Assembly (NCBI GenBank): GCA_945889475.1 | Contig: CAMDBT010000005.1 | Span: forward strand, 38,821 to 102,820 | Reading direction: 5' to 3' | Origin: Bifidobacterium breve | Lineage (GTDB): Bacteria; Actinomycetota; Thermoleophilia; Solirubrobacterales; Solirubrobacteraceae | Length of the DNA: 64,000 nt | In this document: piece by piece, positions 7,789 to 16,889 of the stretch | Position numbering within the stretch: the first letter of the stretch is position 1 | How the letters are laid out: each line of letters opens with the position of its first letter | Notes under the pieces: generated by a model | The model's database searches: none | Told to the model about the DNA's origin: nothing | What the model saw: only the letters and a program-made list of their open reading frames with translations | Made by a program: the position numbers and the translations under genes

Positions 7789-9231
7789 ATGGCTGACGAA
7801 AACTCACCCTCCAAGAACACTCAGCTCGGCAAGAGCCTGATCTTCACGCCCGAGGTGATCAATGACATCCACATGAAGGCCGAGCTCGGCCGCTACCGCA
7901 TGCGCGGCTTCTCGATGTTCAAGAAGATTCCGCACTGGGACGAGCTGATGTTCATGCCCGGCACGCTGACCCGCTTCGTAATCGAGGGCTACCGCGAGAA
8001 GTGCACGACAAAAACTGTGCTCGGCGCGCGTTTCGCGAAGAATCCGATCGAGCTCGACATTCCTGTTTACATCACCGGAATGAGCTTCGGCGCGCTTTCG
8101 CTGGAAGCAAAGATGGCGCTCGCGAAGGGCGCTTCGATGGCCGGAACGGCGACCTGCTCGGGCGAAGGGGGAATGATTCCGCCGGAGCGCGACCTGTCAA
8201 CGAAGTGGTACTACCAAGTTATTCAGAGCCGCTACGGCTTCAACCCGCACCACATGATGCTGGCCGACGCGATCGAGTTCTTCATCGGCCAAGGCGCGAA
8301 GGTCGGCCTCGGCGGCCACTTGATGGGTCAGAAGGTCACCGAGCAGGTGGCCGAGATGCGTTCGCTGCCTGCCGGCATTGACCAGCGCTCACCTGCTCGC
8401 CACCCGGACTGGCTCGGCCCGGACGACCTCTCGCTGAAGATCCAGGAGGTCCGCGAGGCAACCGATTATCAGGTGCCGATCCAGCTGAAGATCGGGGCGT
8501 CGCGGGTCTACGACGACGTCCGCATGGCTGCCAAGTGCGGCCCGGACGTGATCTACCTCGACGGTGCCGAGGGCGGCACCGCGGCAGGCCCGCACCTAGC
8601 GACCGAAGAGACCGGCATCCCGCTGATGGCCGCCATCCCCGAGGCGCGCCGCGCGCTCGAGGACGTTGGCCTCGCCGACGAGATCGATCTCGTCGTTGCC
8701 GGCGGCATCCGCAACGGCGGCGACGTCGCCAAGTGCCTCTCGCTTGGTGCCAAAGCGGTCGCGATGGGTTACGGCCCGCTGATCGCGATGAACTGCAACA
8801 AGGAGATCGAGGGCGTAACCGACTACATGGGCGCCCACGGCGTCGAAGCGGGCGAGTGTTACCACTGCCACACCGGCCGTTGCCCGGTCGGCATCGCAAC
8901 GCAGGATCCCGAGCTGCGCAAGCGGCTCGACGTTGATGAGGCAGCCGAGCGGGTCTACAACTACCTCCACACGCTGACGCTGGAAGTTCAGCTGCTGGCA
9001 CGGGCCTGCGGCAAGACCGACATTCACAGCCTCGAGCCGGAAGACCTTTGCGCGCTGACCGTTGAAGCGGCAGCGATGGCGCGGGTGCCGCTGGCCGGTA
9101 CCGAGTACATCCCCGGTGTTACCGAGGACCGCACGCTTCAGGAGATGAAGCGGATGCTCGAAAGCCACCTCGAAGGCCAAGGACAGCAGTTTGTTGGCCA
9201 GCCCGGCCACGTCGTCGCCTCACAGGACTGA
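7789..9231 (+). CDS. glxD: FMN-binding glutamate synthase-like subunit (GlxD/MgsC-like)
   Basis: 480 residues of the glutamate synthase central/FMN domain. Visible elements are ITGMSFGALSLEAKMALAKGA, SGEGGM, the FMN phosphate site (DGAEGGTAAGP and VAGGIRNGGDVAKCLSLGAKAVAMG) and a Cys cluster GECYHCHTGRCPVGIATQ for the iron-sulfur centre. With GlxB and GlxC it should transfer nitrogen to form glutamate or an N-alkylglutamate. MgsABC of methylotrophs makes N-methylglutamate from methylamine and glutamate. No separate NADPH beta subunit (GltD) is nearby, which is typical of the glx/mgs type rather than of assimilatory GOGAT. Confidence 0.88.
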   Translation: MADENSPSKNTQLGKSLIFTPEVINDIHMKAELGRYRMRGFSMFKKIPHWDELMFMPGTLTRFVIEGYREKCTTKTVLGARFAKNPIELDIPVYITGMSFGALSLEAKMALAKGASMAGTATCSGEGGMIPPERDLSTKWYYQVIQSRYGFNPHHMMLADAIEFFIGQGAKVGLGGHLMGQKVTEQVAEMRSLPAGIDQRSPARHPDWLGPDDLSLKIQEVREATDYQVPIQLKIGASRVYDDVRMAAKCGPDVIYLDGAEGGTAAGPHLATEETGIPLMAAIPEARRALEDVGLADEIDLVVAGGIRNGGDVAKCLSLGAKAVAMGYGPLIAMNCNKEIEGVTDYMGAHGVEAGECYHCHTGRCPVGIATQDPELRKRLDVDEAAERVYNYLHTLTLEVQLLARACGKTDIHSLEPEDLCALTVEAAAMARVPLAGTEYIPGVTEDRTLQEMKRMLESHLEGQGQQFVGQPGHVVASQD

Positions 9232-9245
9232 ACAGGAGAGTCAAA

Positions 9246-9704
9246 ATGAGCACCGATCACAGCGTTTCAAACCCCCGCAAGGACCCAGAGAAGATCATCT
9301 CGATCGACTCCGAATACCTGACCGGCAAGCGGTTCGCCTATCAGGAAGAGATTTCGGAGATCGAAGGCATTGATCTGCAGGAGTCAACGCCGGGCGGCGA
9401 CATCAACTGGCTCGAAGACATCACGATGTTGGAAGAAGACGGCACTCCGGCCGTCTTCGACCGTTATTCGAACTCCTTCCTGAAGATCTACTACGAGATT
9501 CCCGAAGGGCGTGAGGATGAGATCGCGCGCAAGGTGCTGATCAAACACCTTCAGTCCGGTAACTCTTACGGGACGGTGCTCAAGCAGCGCTACGCGAAGT
9601 TTGCCCAGCCGGAGCTCGGTCCGTGGGTCAAGGGTTCAAAGACGGTCGGAGATAACTACGTGCCGCCCGTTCTCGAAGGCTGGGAAGCGCCCGAAGGCCA
9701 CTAG
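9246..9704 (+). CDS. unrecognised 152-residue protein at the end of the glx operon
   Basis: 152 residues, acidic, no signal peptide or membrane helix, so cytoplasmic. The first 60 residues are Glu/Asp-rich (EEISEIEGIDLQES, WLEDITMLEEDG). The second half has a regular fold-like stretch (SFLKIYYEIPEGREDEIARKVLIKHL), with SYGTVLKQRYAKFA and a Trp/Pro-rich end. No Cys pairs, nucleotide motif or DNA-binding motif is seen. AGGAGAG five bases before the ATG and 14 bases from glxD show it is co-expressed. Its place suggests a small accessory subunit or chaperone of the GlxBCD-like complex; that is inference only. Confidence 0.75.
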   Translation: MSTDHSVSNPRKDPEKIISIDSEYLTGKRFAYQEEISEIEGIDLQESTPGGDINWLEDITMLEEDGTPAVFDRYSNSFLKIYYEIPEGREDEIARKVLIKHLQSGNSYGTVLKQRYAKFAQPELGPWVKGSKTVGDNYVPPVLEGWEAPEGH

Positions 9705-9721
9705 CTCGCTGCGCTGCCACT

Positions 9722-10483
9722 TCAGCGCGGCGCGGGGCCGAGCGCGGCTGCCACATCGGCCGCCGCTTCCAGCAGCGCCGGAACCACCGCGGCGCGACGC
9801 TTTTCGGGCAGCCGCGACTCCGGCCCTTGCAGGCCAAGGATCGCGATCAGTCTGCTGCCGGCGCCGATGATCGGAGCGGCTAGCGCGACTAGGTCCTCTT
9901 CGCGTTCGCCGACCGCCTCCGCGTATCCTCGCGCCCGGGCCTCCTTGACCGCGGCGGCGAGCTCTTTGCGCTGCGTGATCGTGCGGTCGGTGTAGGGCTC
10001 TAGCTCTGCTTCAGGAAGCGGCACGTCACCGAAAGCCAGCATCACCTTGCCGGTCGCCGTTGCGTGGGCGACGCTCGGCCTCCCAAGCTGAGCGACGCTG
10101 ACGACGCTGCCAGCGCCTGGGACGAACTCAACCGTGACCGATTCACCGCTTGCCGAGACGGATAGCGTCACCGTCTCGCCTGTCTCGGTGGCGAGCCGGC
10201 GCATCGCCGGGCGCGCCAGCTCTCGCACATCAAGCGCCGAGAGCGCGTGGTCGGCCAGCGCGACGAGGTGAAGGCCGAGTCGCCACGAGCCGTCTGCGGC
10301 GCCGCGATCGACCAGCCCTGCTGCGCGAAGCGTTCCGAGCAGGCGCGATGCGTTGCTGGGGTTTACGCCCAGTTGGCGGGCCAGTTGATTGGTTCCAAGG
10401 CCGTCGGGAGCGGCCGCCAAGAGGTCCAGCAGTGTTGCCGCACGGGCAACCGCCGCCACAGGTCGCAGCGCCGGCGACTTCAT
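9722..10483 (-). CDS. IclR-family transcriptional regulator
   Basis: About 253 residues from the ATG at 10483. The track begins 13 codons earlier at a TTG that lies inside the 19-bp palindrome, which is unlikely. The N-terminal winged helix-turn-helix is clear (LDLLAAAPDGLGTNQLARQLGVNPSNASRLLGTLRAAGLV, residues about 16-55). It is followed by the IclR effector domain (GRPSVAHATATGKVMLAFG, RARGYAEAVGEREEDLVALAAPI). Such proteins bind a small-molecule effector and a palindromic operator. It is divergent from the FAD oxidase and convergent on the glx operon, so it most likely controls these catabolic genes. Confidence 0.88.
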   Translation of the reverse strand: MKSPALRPVAAVARAATLLDLLAAAPDGLGTNQLARQLGVNPSNASRLLGTLRAAGLVDRGAADGSWRLGLHLVALADHALSALDVRELARPAMRRLATETGETVTLSVSASGESVTVEFVPGAGSVVSVAQLGRPSVAHATATGKVMLAFGDVPLPEAELEPYTDRTITQRKELAAAVKEARARGYAEAVGEREEDLVALAAPIIGAGSRLIAILGLQGPESRLPEKRRAAVVPALLEAAADVAAALGPAPR

Positions 10484-10515
10484 GTCCGATTGGGTTGTAG
10501 AGTCGGGGAACACGT

Positions 10516-10534
10516 TAGGCAATAGTATTGCCTA
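10516..10534. promoter_or_regulatory. perfect 19-bp palindrome, probable IclR operator
   Basis: TAGGCAAT-AGT-ATTGCCTA: two perfect 8-bp arms around three bases. It lies 33 bases from the IclR ATG and 29 bases before the oxidase ATG. Its form (short AT centre, GG/CC flanks) resembles known IclR-type operators. It would let one dimer control both divergent promoters. Confidence 0.6.
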
Positions 10535-10562
10535 TACGGCAACTCGAGAAGGAGCCACCACA

Positions 10563-11858
10563 ATGCCCGTCAGTATTCCCGCGTCAGTCGACTACCTCGT
10601 TATCGGCGCCGGTGTCCACGGACTCTCAACCGCTCGCTCGCTCGCGGAGCGCGGCGAGGAGGTTCTCGTGATCGACAAGAGCAGCGTTGGTGCAGGCGCC
10701 TCAGGAATCGCCTGCGGGGTCGTTCGCAACAACTACTACCAGCCAGCGATGGCGGAGCTGATGGCGGCCTGCGTTGAGATGTGGGAGGCCGACGCCGAAG
10801 CGCTCAGCTACCACAGCTCCGGCTACATCGCGCTCGGGCCTGAGTCGCAGCGCGGCGACCTTGAAGAAGTCTTCGAGCGTCAACAGCGAATCGGCTACGA
10901 CTCCGAGCTTCACAGCGGCGAAGCTGCGGTGACGGCGCACATGAAGACGCTCTACCCCGACTGGCGTGCGCAAGGGCTTACCGTCTGCCTGCACGAGCAC
11001 GTCGGTGGCTTCGCTTTCAACATCGAATCGATGCACGGCCTCGCCGATCTTGGCCGCGCGGCCGGCGCATCGATCATCGAAGGCGTCGAAGTCACAGGCT
11101 TCGTCCGTGACGGCTCAGGCGCCGTGACGAGCGTCCAGACCAGCGCCGGGGAGATCGCGATCGGCAAAGAAGTCGTCATCGCGGTCGGTCCATGGATCGC
11201 AGCGATGTGGGAGATGCTTGGGCTGCCGGACAGGCTCGACGTGCGCCAACCGGACGGCTCGCTCGCCGAGGACCTCCCGATGTGGACCTACTGGTACCTG
11301 CAGGAGGGTGAGCTCGGTCTGCCGCCCGAGACGCTCGACACGGCAGCGGGCAAGCCATCGCCGGTGCTCCACGTTGACAGCGACGCGCCGCTCCATGATG
11401 ACGACGGCGTCTTGATCACAGACCAGCCGTGGGGCGTCTATTTCAAGCCTGACCGCACCAGCGTCCAAGGCGGCGCTGCCCCAATCAAGCTCGGCAACGA
11501 GTTCGAGATTGATCCCTACCCGACTGGCACCGTTGACGATGACTTCGGCCAGATGTGGTCGGCCTCGCTTTCGCACTGCATGGAGCGCTTCGAGGGGACT
11601 AGCTCAAAGTTCGTCGACATCCGCTCCGGCGGCGTCGGCGCTTTCACGGTTGACAACTTCCCGGTATTCGACCGGATGGCGCCGAACGTCTACGTTGCCG
11701 CCGACTCAAACCACGGCTACAAGATGCTGGCCGTCGGCCGTGAAATCGCGCGCACCCTCGTTGGCGAGCACTCAGCACTGCTTGAGCCGTTCAGCTATCA
11801 GCGCTTCACAACCGGCGATCTTCACCCGGTATCGAACAGCCCTTACCCCTGGAGCTGA
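10563..11858 (+). CDS. FAD-dependent amine/amino acid oxidase (DAO family, SoxB-like)
   Basis: 431 residues from the ATG at 10563, which has AAGGAG eight bases upstream. The track start at 10389 would overlap the divergent regulator. The Rossmann FAD motif VIGAGVHGLSTARSLAERG is at residues about 12-30, followed by KSSVGAGASG and a C-terminal GYKMLAVGREIARTLVG FAD-binding helix. It resembles the beta (oxidase) subunit of sarcosine oxidase and MgdA of N-methylglutamate dehydrogenase, or a monomeric N-methylamino-acid oxidase. No other sarcosine-oxidase-type subunits are present. Reaction inferred: oxidative cleavage of a C-N bond in a secondary amine or N-alkyl amino acid. The exact substrate is not visible. 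Confidence 0.82.
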   Translation: MPVSIPASVDYLVIGAGVHGLSTARSLAERGEEVLVIDKSSVGAGASGIACGVVRNNYYQPAMAELMAACVEMWEADAEALSYHSSGYIALGPESQRGDLEEVFERQQRIGYDSELHSGEAAVTAHMKTLYPDWRAQGLTVCLHEHVGGFAFNIESMHGLADLGRAAGASIIEGVEVTGFVRDGSGAVTSVQTSAGEIAIGKEVVIAVGPWIAAMWEMLGLPDRLDVRQPDGSLAEDLPMWTYWYLQEGELGLPPETLDTAAGKPSPVLHVDSDAPLHDDDGVLITDQPWGVYFKPDRTSVQGGAAPIKLGNEFEIDPYPTGTVDDDFGQMWSASLSHCMERFEGTSSKFVDIRSGGVGAFTVDNFPVFDRMAPNVYVAADSNHGYKMLAVGREIARTLVGEHSALLEPFSYQRFTTGDLHPVSNSPYPWS

Positions 11859-12598
11859 TCTAGCCGCTGCTGCCAATCGGGGGCGCGGATCGCGGCGCCC
11901 GCAGCTAGCTCGTCGCCAACCCATTCGCTGACGGCACGGATGCCATGCAGCGAGCCAACGAGCCAGACCTCGCAGCCCGCCAGCTCGCGCGGGAGCGGGA
12001 GCGCGTAGTGAACCTCAACGCCCTCTGCGGCGGCGATCTCCAGCAGCAGCAGCCTTGTAACCCCCGGCAGCGCCGGCGCCTGGTCAGGGACCGCGCAGAG
12101 CCTCTCCCCCTCCCACCAGAGCAGGCTTGAGTAGGCGCCCTCCAACAGGCGGCCTTCTTGATCGCTAAGGATCGCCTCGTCAGCGCCGTGTTCGCGGGCC
12201 TTCGCACGCAGCTCGCCAAGCAGCTCCAGCTCCGGACCCTTACGCCGCGCCAGCAGCCGCGGGTCGGGCTCGTCCATCAACCAGGCAACCACACTGGGCT
12301 CGCGCGGCGGCGCCGGGCGCATCGTCAGCGTCAGTTGTTCGTCGCTGAGCAGGTCAACGCGCGGAAACCAGCGACCGACCAAGGGCATCAGCGGCCAGAG
12401 TCCGTCCCAAGCCCGTTCAAGCTCGGCAACGTTGACGATCTCGCCGGCACTGGTTAGAAAGCGCTCGCGGTGGAGGTCGAGCCGCGTCGTACGCCCGTCC
12501 TCGACCAACCACGAATCGGCAACAGCGATCGGGGAGGGAACAGGCTCGGCGGCCGTCCACTGGCCAGCTGCCCGATCCCAGCGATAGAACCGGCTCAC
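11843..12598 (-). CDS. pabC: aminodeoxychorismate lyase-like class IV aminotransferase
   Basis: 251 residues of the class IV PLP fold: a Lys in RRKGPELELLGELRAKA (residues about 123-139), ADEAILSDQEGRLLEGAYSSLLWW and a C-terminal LPGVTRLLLLEIA with G-VWLVGSLHGIRAV. The family includes 4-amino-4-deoxychorismate lyase, which makes para-aminobenzoate and pyruvate for folate, and branched-chain aminotransferases. A four-base ATGA overlap with the upstream aminodeoxychorismate synthase gene decides for PabC. The 3' end overlaps the convergent FAD oxidase gene by 16 bases. Confidence 0.8.
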   Translation of the reverse strand: MSRFYRWDRAAGQWTAAEPVPSPIAVADSWLVEDGRTTRLDLHRERFLTSAGEIVNVAELERAWDGLWPLMPLVGRWFPRVDLLSDEQLTLTMRPAPPREPSVVAWLMDEPDPRLLARRKGPELELLGELRAKAREHGADEAILSDQEGRLLEGAYSSLLWWEGERLCAVPDQAPALPGVTRLLLLEIAAAEGVEVHYALPLPRELAGCEVWLVGSLHGIRAVSEWVGDELAAGAAIRAPDWQQRLDQLQG

Positions 12599-14679
12599 GT
12601 TGCGGACGCGATTGGCGCGCCAGCCATGACCGTCCCGCCCGACGCCTCGACCATCGGCCGCGCCTTCAGCAACATCTCGTCGTACTCCGCCTCCGGATCG
12701 GAGGCAGCGACGATCGCGCCGCCGGAGCCGATCGCTGTGCCATCAGCGGTCGCCACGATCGTACGGATGACGACGCTGAGATCGGCGCTGCCGTTGACCG
12801 AGAGGTACCCCAGCGCGCCCGAATAAATGCCGCGCGCGCGATCCTCAAGCCGGTCGATGATCTCCAGCGTGCGCAGCTTCGGCGCGCCGGTCATCGAGCC
12901 CGCCGGGAAGCAGGCGCAGACCGCTTCGAGCGCGCTGCTTTCCTCGCGCAGCTGCCCGCGGATAATTGACACCAACTGGTGGACGGTGGCGTATCGCTCG
13001 ACGACCATCAGCGCTGTTACGCGCACGCTGCCCAGCTCGCAGACGCGGCCAAGGTCGTTGCGCACAAGGTCGGCGATCATCAGGTTCTCCGCGCGCGACT
13101 TCTCGTCGCCCTGCAGCGCCTCGGCGCGGCGCGCATCCTCGGCCGGATCGGCGCTGCGTTCGGCGGTGCCTTTGATCGGCTTGGACTCAACTGCCCCGGT
13201 GGGGCTGACGCCCAGGAAGCGCTCCGGCGATGAGCTCAGCACAGCGAGGCCGCCGAAGCGCAGCAGCGCCGCGTAAGGCGCTGGGTTGCTGGCGCGCAGG
13301 CGCCGGTAGGTGTCGAGTGGGTCGATCACGGCGGGGCTAGTTAGCTCCGTCGTGAGGCAGACCTCGTAGCTCTCGCCTTCGTGAATCAAGCGGCGGCACT
13401 CGGCGATCCGTTCGATGTACTGTGACCGATCCTCAAGCGCAGTAAAGACTGTCGGCAGGGGAGCTTGCGGGGCTTTTGGCGCCGCTTCAACGCCGAGCAC
13501 GCGCAGCGCTTCGGTCGTGCTCTTGAGCCAAAGTTCGGCCGCCTCTGCCCCGCCAGCGTCGGCCAGAGCGAGCAGATGGACGCGCCGCTCGTGATGGTCG
13601 AAGGCGATCACCCGGTCGCAGAAAAGCAGGCCCGCATCGGGCAGCTCTGAGCTGTGCGTCTGTGTCGCGCCACACTCAGCGCCAAGCTCATAGCCAAGGT
13701 ACCCCGCGAAGCCGCCGATGAAGCCGAATGGAAGTTTGGGTCCTTCGGCGCTGAGCCGCTCAAGCTCGCCCGAGCAGTAGTCGAAGATCGACCCCTCGTG
13801 CTGCGCAACCGTGCCATCGGCCTGCTGCACGCGGATGCGCTGCTCGCCGCTATCAGCGCTGACGATCTGGCCAAGCGGGCCGTCGGGGGCAGCGATGAAC
13901 GAGAAGCGTGCGAGCCCCGGCTCGGCGCGGGCGCTGTCAAGCCAGAGCGCGTGATCGCGATCGGCGTAGCGGTGCACATAGACGGTCTCCGGCTCGCACC
14001 ACTCGCCGAGCCGAAGATGGTGGACGGTGACGCTTGAGCGCTGACGGGGCTTCTCGGGCAGCGGTTGCGCTGGCCGCTGCCGCGCGATCGGGCGCTGAAG
14101 GCGCGCTAGCGAAAGGTCGCGGAAGTTTTCAATCAGCTTCAGGCCGTCCTCAGTACAGACCGATTCCGGATGGAACTGAACGCCCCAGAGCGGCCGCTCG
14201 CGGTGCTCGATCGCCATCACCACGCCGCCGCGACTGCGCGCTGTCACGCGTAGCTGCGCGGGCACTTCGCTGACCACCAGCGAGTGGTAGCGGACCGCCA
14301 TGAAAGGCTGCGGCAGCCCGGCAAAGAGACCGGCCTGCTCATGCTGGACGGCGCTGAGGCGGCCATGGAAGAGTTCGCGCGCGTAATCGATCGTGCCGCC
14401 GCAGACGTGGGCCAGCGCCTGATGGCCGAGACAGACCCCTAGCACCGGAATCCCCGACTGGTCGAGCGCGGCCAGCGAGATTCCTACGTCACGCGCCCGC
14501 TCCGGCCTCCCCGGCCCTGGCGAAATGACGACGTTGTCGAACTGCTCGCTGGCAAGCAGGTCACCCCAGCTTGCCTCGTCGTTACGGACTACGAGCGGCT
14601 CGGCACCGTTGACCTCGCCCAACAGGTGGAAGAGGTTGTAGGTGTAGGAGTCATAGTTGTCGATCAGCAGCGTGCGCAT
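12595..14679 (-). CDS. pabAB: aminodeoxychorismate synthase, fused PabA-PabB
   Basis: About 694 residues from MRTLLIDNYDSYTYN (ATG at 14679; the track adds five residues). Residues 1-190 are a class I glutamine amidotransferase with nucleophile Cys in VLGVCLGHQA and the His/Glu of GVQFHPES. The rest is a chorismate-binding domain ending in CFPAGSMTGAPKLRTLEIID and GSGGAIVA. The signature ESKPIKGTAERS has the Lys of PIKG that marks aminodeoxychorismate synthase; anthranilate synthase has PIAG. It aminates chorismate for folate synthesis using glutamine ammonia. The fusion of both subunits is common in actinobacteria. pabC overlaps by four bases. Confidence 0.92.
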   Translation of the reverse strand: MRTLLIDNYDSYTYNLFHLLGEVNGAEPLVVRNDEASWGDLLASEQFDNVVISPGPGRPERARDVGISLAALDQSGIPVLGVCLGHQALAHVCGGTIDYARELFHGRLSAVQHEQAGLFAGLPQPFMAVRYHSLVVSEVPAQLRVTARSRGGVVMAIEHRERPLWGVQFHPESVCTEDGLKLIENFRDLSLARLQRPIARQRPAQPLPEKPRQRSSVTVHHLRLGEWCEPETVYVHRYADRDHALWLDSARAEPGLARFSFIAAPDGPLGQIVSADSGEQRIRVQQADGTVAQHEGSIFDYCSGELERLSAEGPKLPFGFIGGFAGYLGYELGAECGATQTHSSELPDAGLLFCDRVIAFDHHERRVHLLALADAGGAEAAELWLKSTTEALRVLGVEAAPKAPQAPLPTVFTALEDRSQYIERIAECRRLIHEGESYEVCLTTELTSPAVIDPLDTYRRLRASNPAPYAALLRFGGLAVLSSSPERFLGVSPTGAVESKPIKGTAERSADPAEDARRAEALQGDEKSRAENLMIADLVRNDLGRVCELGSVRVTALMVVERYATVHQLVSIIRGQLREESSALEAVCACFPAGSMTGAPKLRTLEIIDRLEDRARGIYSGALGYLSVNGSADLSVVIRTIVATADGTAIGSGGAIVAASDPEAEYDEMLLKARPMVEASGGTVMAGAPIASAT

Positions 14680-14807
14680 CAGCATCGGCGGCATCAGGGT
14701 TCAAGACCCGATTGGCCGCAGACCAAGCGTAACTGGATCGAGCCGCCTGCCGCACGAGGATCGTCAAACCGTGTATAAGAGATCGGTCAATTCGGGGGGA
14801 GACGGGG

Positions 14808-16889
14808 ATGAATCGCAGCAGCATCATCAAGACGCGTCAATCGGTCGTTCTGGCTGGCGCAGCAATTGCCCTGCTCGCGCTCGCCGCACCGGCGGTCAGT
14901 AGCGCTGGCCAGTGCGACGACTTCGATAAGTCGGTCTGCCTGCAGCCGTGGCCGAACAACCAGTTCGCGAAGAAAGACAAGTCAACGCCAACCGGCCTGC
15001 GCCTCAACCTGCTGCGCTCGAGCATGCCGGCAAACACCAAAGGCGTGCATATCGACCCGACCGACATCAACCGCGCCGACGGCTTCAGCCCCGGAAGCTA
15101 CGTCAGCGTGCGTGTGCCTGGCCTCGACACGCCAGCCGCATTCAGCGCCAGCAAGCTCGTGCCGCTGACAGACATGGCCAAGTACGCCGCCAAAGGCGCT
15201 CCGGCAGTGATCATCGACGCCGCAACCGGCAAGCGGCAGCTGATCTGGGCCGAACTTGACGCCCAGGCCGGGAGTGCTGCGAACACAAACCTGCTGATTC
15301 GCCCAGGCAAAAACTTCCTCGAAGGTCACCGCTACATCGTCGCCCTGCGCTCGCTGAAATCGGCGACCGGCAGGACGCTAGCGGCGCCAGCATCGTTTCG
15401 AGCCTTCCGCGACAAGAAGAGCGGCGGCGGCGCGCGGCGCGCAGTGATGGAGGACATCTTCAAGCGCCTCGCGAAGGCCAAGATCGCACGCAAAGAGCTC
15501 TACCTCGCATGGGACTTCACAGTCGCCAGCGAGAAGTCGCTCAGCGGCCGGATGCTGAAAATCCGCAACGACGCCTTCGCAAAGCTCGGTGACAGGAACC
15601 TCGCCGACAACAAGATCGTCGGTAGCTCGCCGAAGTGGCAGATCACCGAGGTCGTTGATTACAGCGAAGAGTCGGACGCCAACCGGATGCGGCGAATCAG
15701 CGGCACCTTCACTGTTCCTTGCTACCTCAACGCGGCTGGCTGCCCTGCTGGCTCGCACTTCAAGCTCGGCAAGGACGGGCTACCGGTCCAGACGCCAGGG
15801 AACACAATGGAGGCCCGCTTCCTTTGCAACATCCCGCGCTCAGCGAGGCAGAACGGGATTGTCAAGGCGATGGAGCCGACGATGTACGGCCACGGGCTGC
15901 TCGGCGACTACGGCGAAGCGAACTCGCGTAACGTGCGCGAGTTTGGTTTCGAGAACCGGATGATCGTCTGTGCCACCGACTGGAGCGGAATGGCGGAGGA
16001 TGACGTTGGCAACGCGGTCAAGATTCTCCAAGACCTCTCGTACATGAACGAGCTTGCCGACCGTGACCAGCAGGGCTTCCTCAACTTCATGTATCTCGGC
16101 CGCCTGCTGGCGCACAGCAACGGGCTGACGACAGCGGCGGATTTCAAGGTCGACGGGGTTTCGACGCTGAAGCCCGGCTACGTCGCCTACTACGGCAACA
16201 GCCAGGGCGGCATCATGGGCGGCGCGCTGACCGCCCTCTCGCCGGACGTCACTCGCTCCGTGCTTTACGTTCCGGGAATCAATTACTCGACGCTGCTGAC
16301 GCGCAGCGTTGACTTCGATGACTTCGCCCAGTTCCTCTATCTCAGCTACCCCGACACGAAGATCCACCCGCTGCTCTTCTCGATCATTCAGCTGCTTTGG
16401 GACCGCGGCGAGCCGAATGGCTACGCGCAGCACATGACCACCGATCCGCTCCCTGGCACGCCGGCGCACAAGGTGCTGATCGAGATGTCATACGGCGACC
16501 ATCAGGTCAGCAACACCGCAACCGAAGTTGAAGCGAGAACGATCGGCGCCAGCATCTACCGGCCAATCGTTGGTGGCGTCGGCCGCAGCCCGGACGTGAA
16601 ACCCGGTTACGCGATCCCGACGCTCGGCTCGCTGCCACGCGACGGCAACGCGATGTTCGTCTGGGACATTGGGCCGCTGCGCGGCGACGGCGTGCTCGAA
16701 CTGGGCACGCCTTTCTCGCCGATCACCAACACGCCGCCACGGCTCGGCGTTGACCCTCACGACCTCGTGATCGAAAGCTCAGCGGCAATCCGCGCGCAGA
16801 TCGGTGCCTTCATCAAGAAGGGCGGCAAGATCACCGGCGTCTGTGGCGGCGCGCCCTGCCGCGCGGCCGGCTGGACCGGTACTCCCTAA
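14808..16889 (+). CDS. secreted alpha/beta hydrolase
   Basis: 693 residues with a Sec signal peptide (VVLAGAAIALLALAAPAVSSAG, cleavage near residue 33). An N-terminal extracellular region of about 250 residues resembles the N-terminal domain seen before bacterial lipases (PNNQF, RPGKNFLEGHRYIVALR). The hydrolase part has a nucleophile elbow YYGNSQGGIMGG (residues about 462-473), and YGDHQVSN later could supply the acid. Secreted esterase or lipase activity is likely; the substrate is unknown. GGGGGGAGACGGGG precedes the ATG and a TATAAG box lies about 30 bases upstream. It converges on the L,D-transpeptidase gene with a four-base overlap. Confidence 0.72.
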   Translation: MNRSSIIKTRQSVVLAGAAIALLALAAPAVSSAGQCDDFDKSVCLQPWPNNQFAKKDKSTPTGLRLNLLRSSMPANTKGVHIDPTDINRADGFSPGSYVSVRVPGLDTPAAFSASKLVPLTDMAKYAAKGAPAVIIDAATGKRQLIWAELDAQAGSAANTNLLIRPGKNFLEGHRYIVALRSLKSATGRTLAAPASFRAFRDKKSGGGARRAVMEDIFKRLAKAKIARKELYLAWDFTVASEKSLSGRMLKIRNDAFAKLGDRNLADNKIVGSSPKWQITEVVDYSEESDANRMRRISGTFTVPCYLNAAGCPAGSHFKLGKDGLPVQTPGNTMEARFLCNIPRSARQNGIVKAMEPTMYGHGLLGDYGEANSRNVREFGFENRMIVCATDWSGMAEDDVGNAVKILQDLSYMNELADRDQQGFLNFMYLGRLLAHSNGLTTAADFKVDGVSTLKPGYVAYYGNSQGGIMGGALTALSPDVTRSVLYVPGINYSTLLTRSVDFDDFAQFLYLSYPDTKIHPLLFSIIQLLWDRGEPNGYAQHMTTDPLPGTPAHKVLIEMSYGDHQVSNTATEVEARTIGASIYRPIVGGVGRSPDVKPGYAIPTLGSLPRDGNAMFVWDIGPLRGDGVLELGTPFSPITNTPPRLGVDPHDLVIESSAAIRAQIGAFIKKGGKITGVCGGAPCRAAGWTGTP

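Noticed and set aside
10389-10562. N-terminal extension of the FAD oxidase in the ORF track
   Set aside because: It would overlap the divergent IclR gene and cross the palindrome; the ATG at 10563 has a good ribosome site and starts the FAD motif normally.
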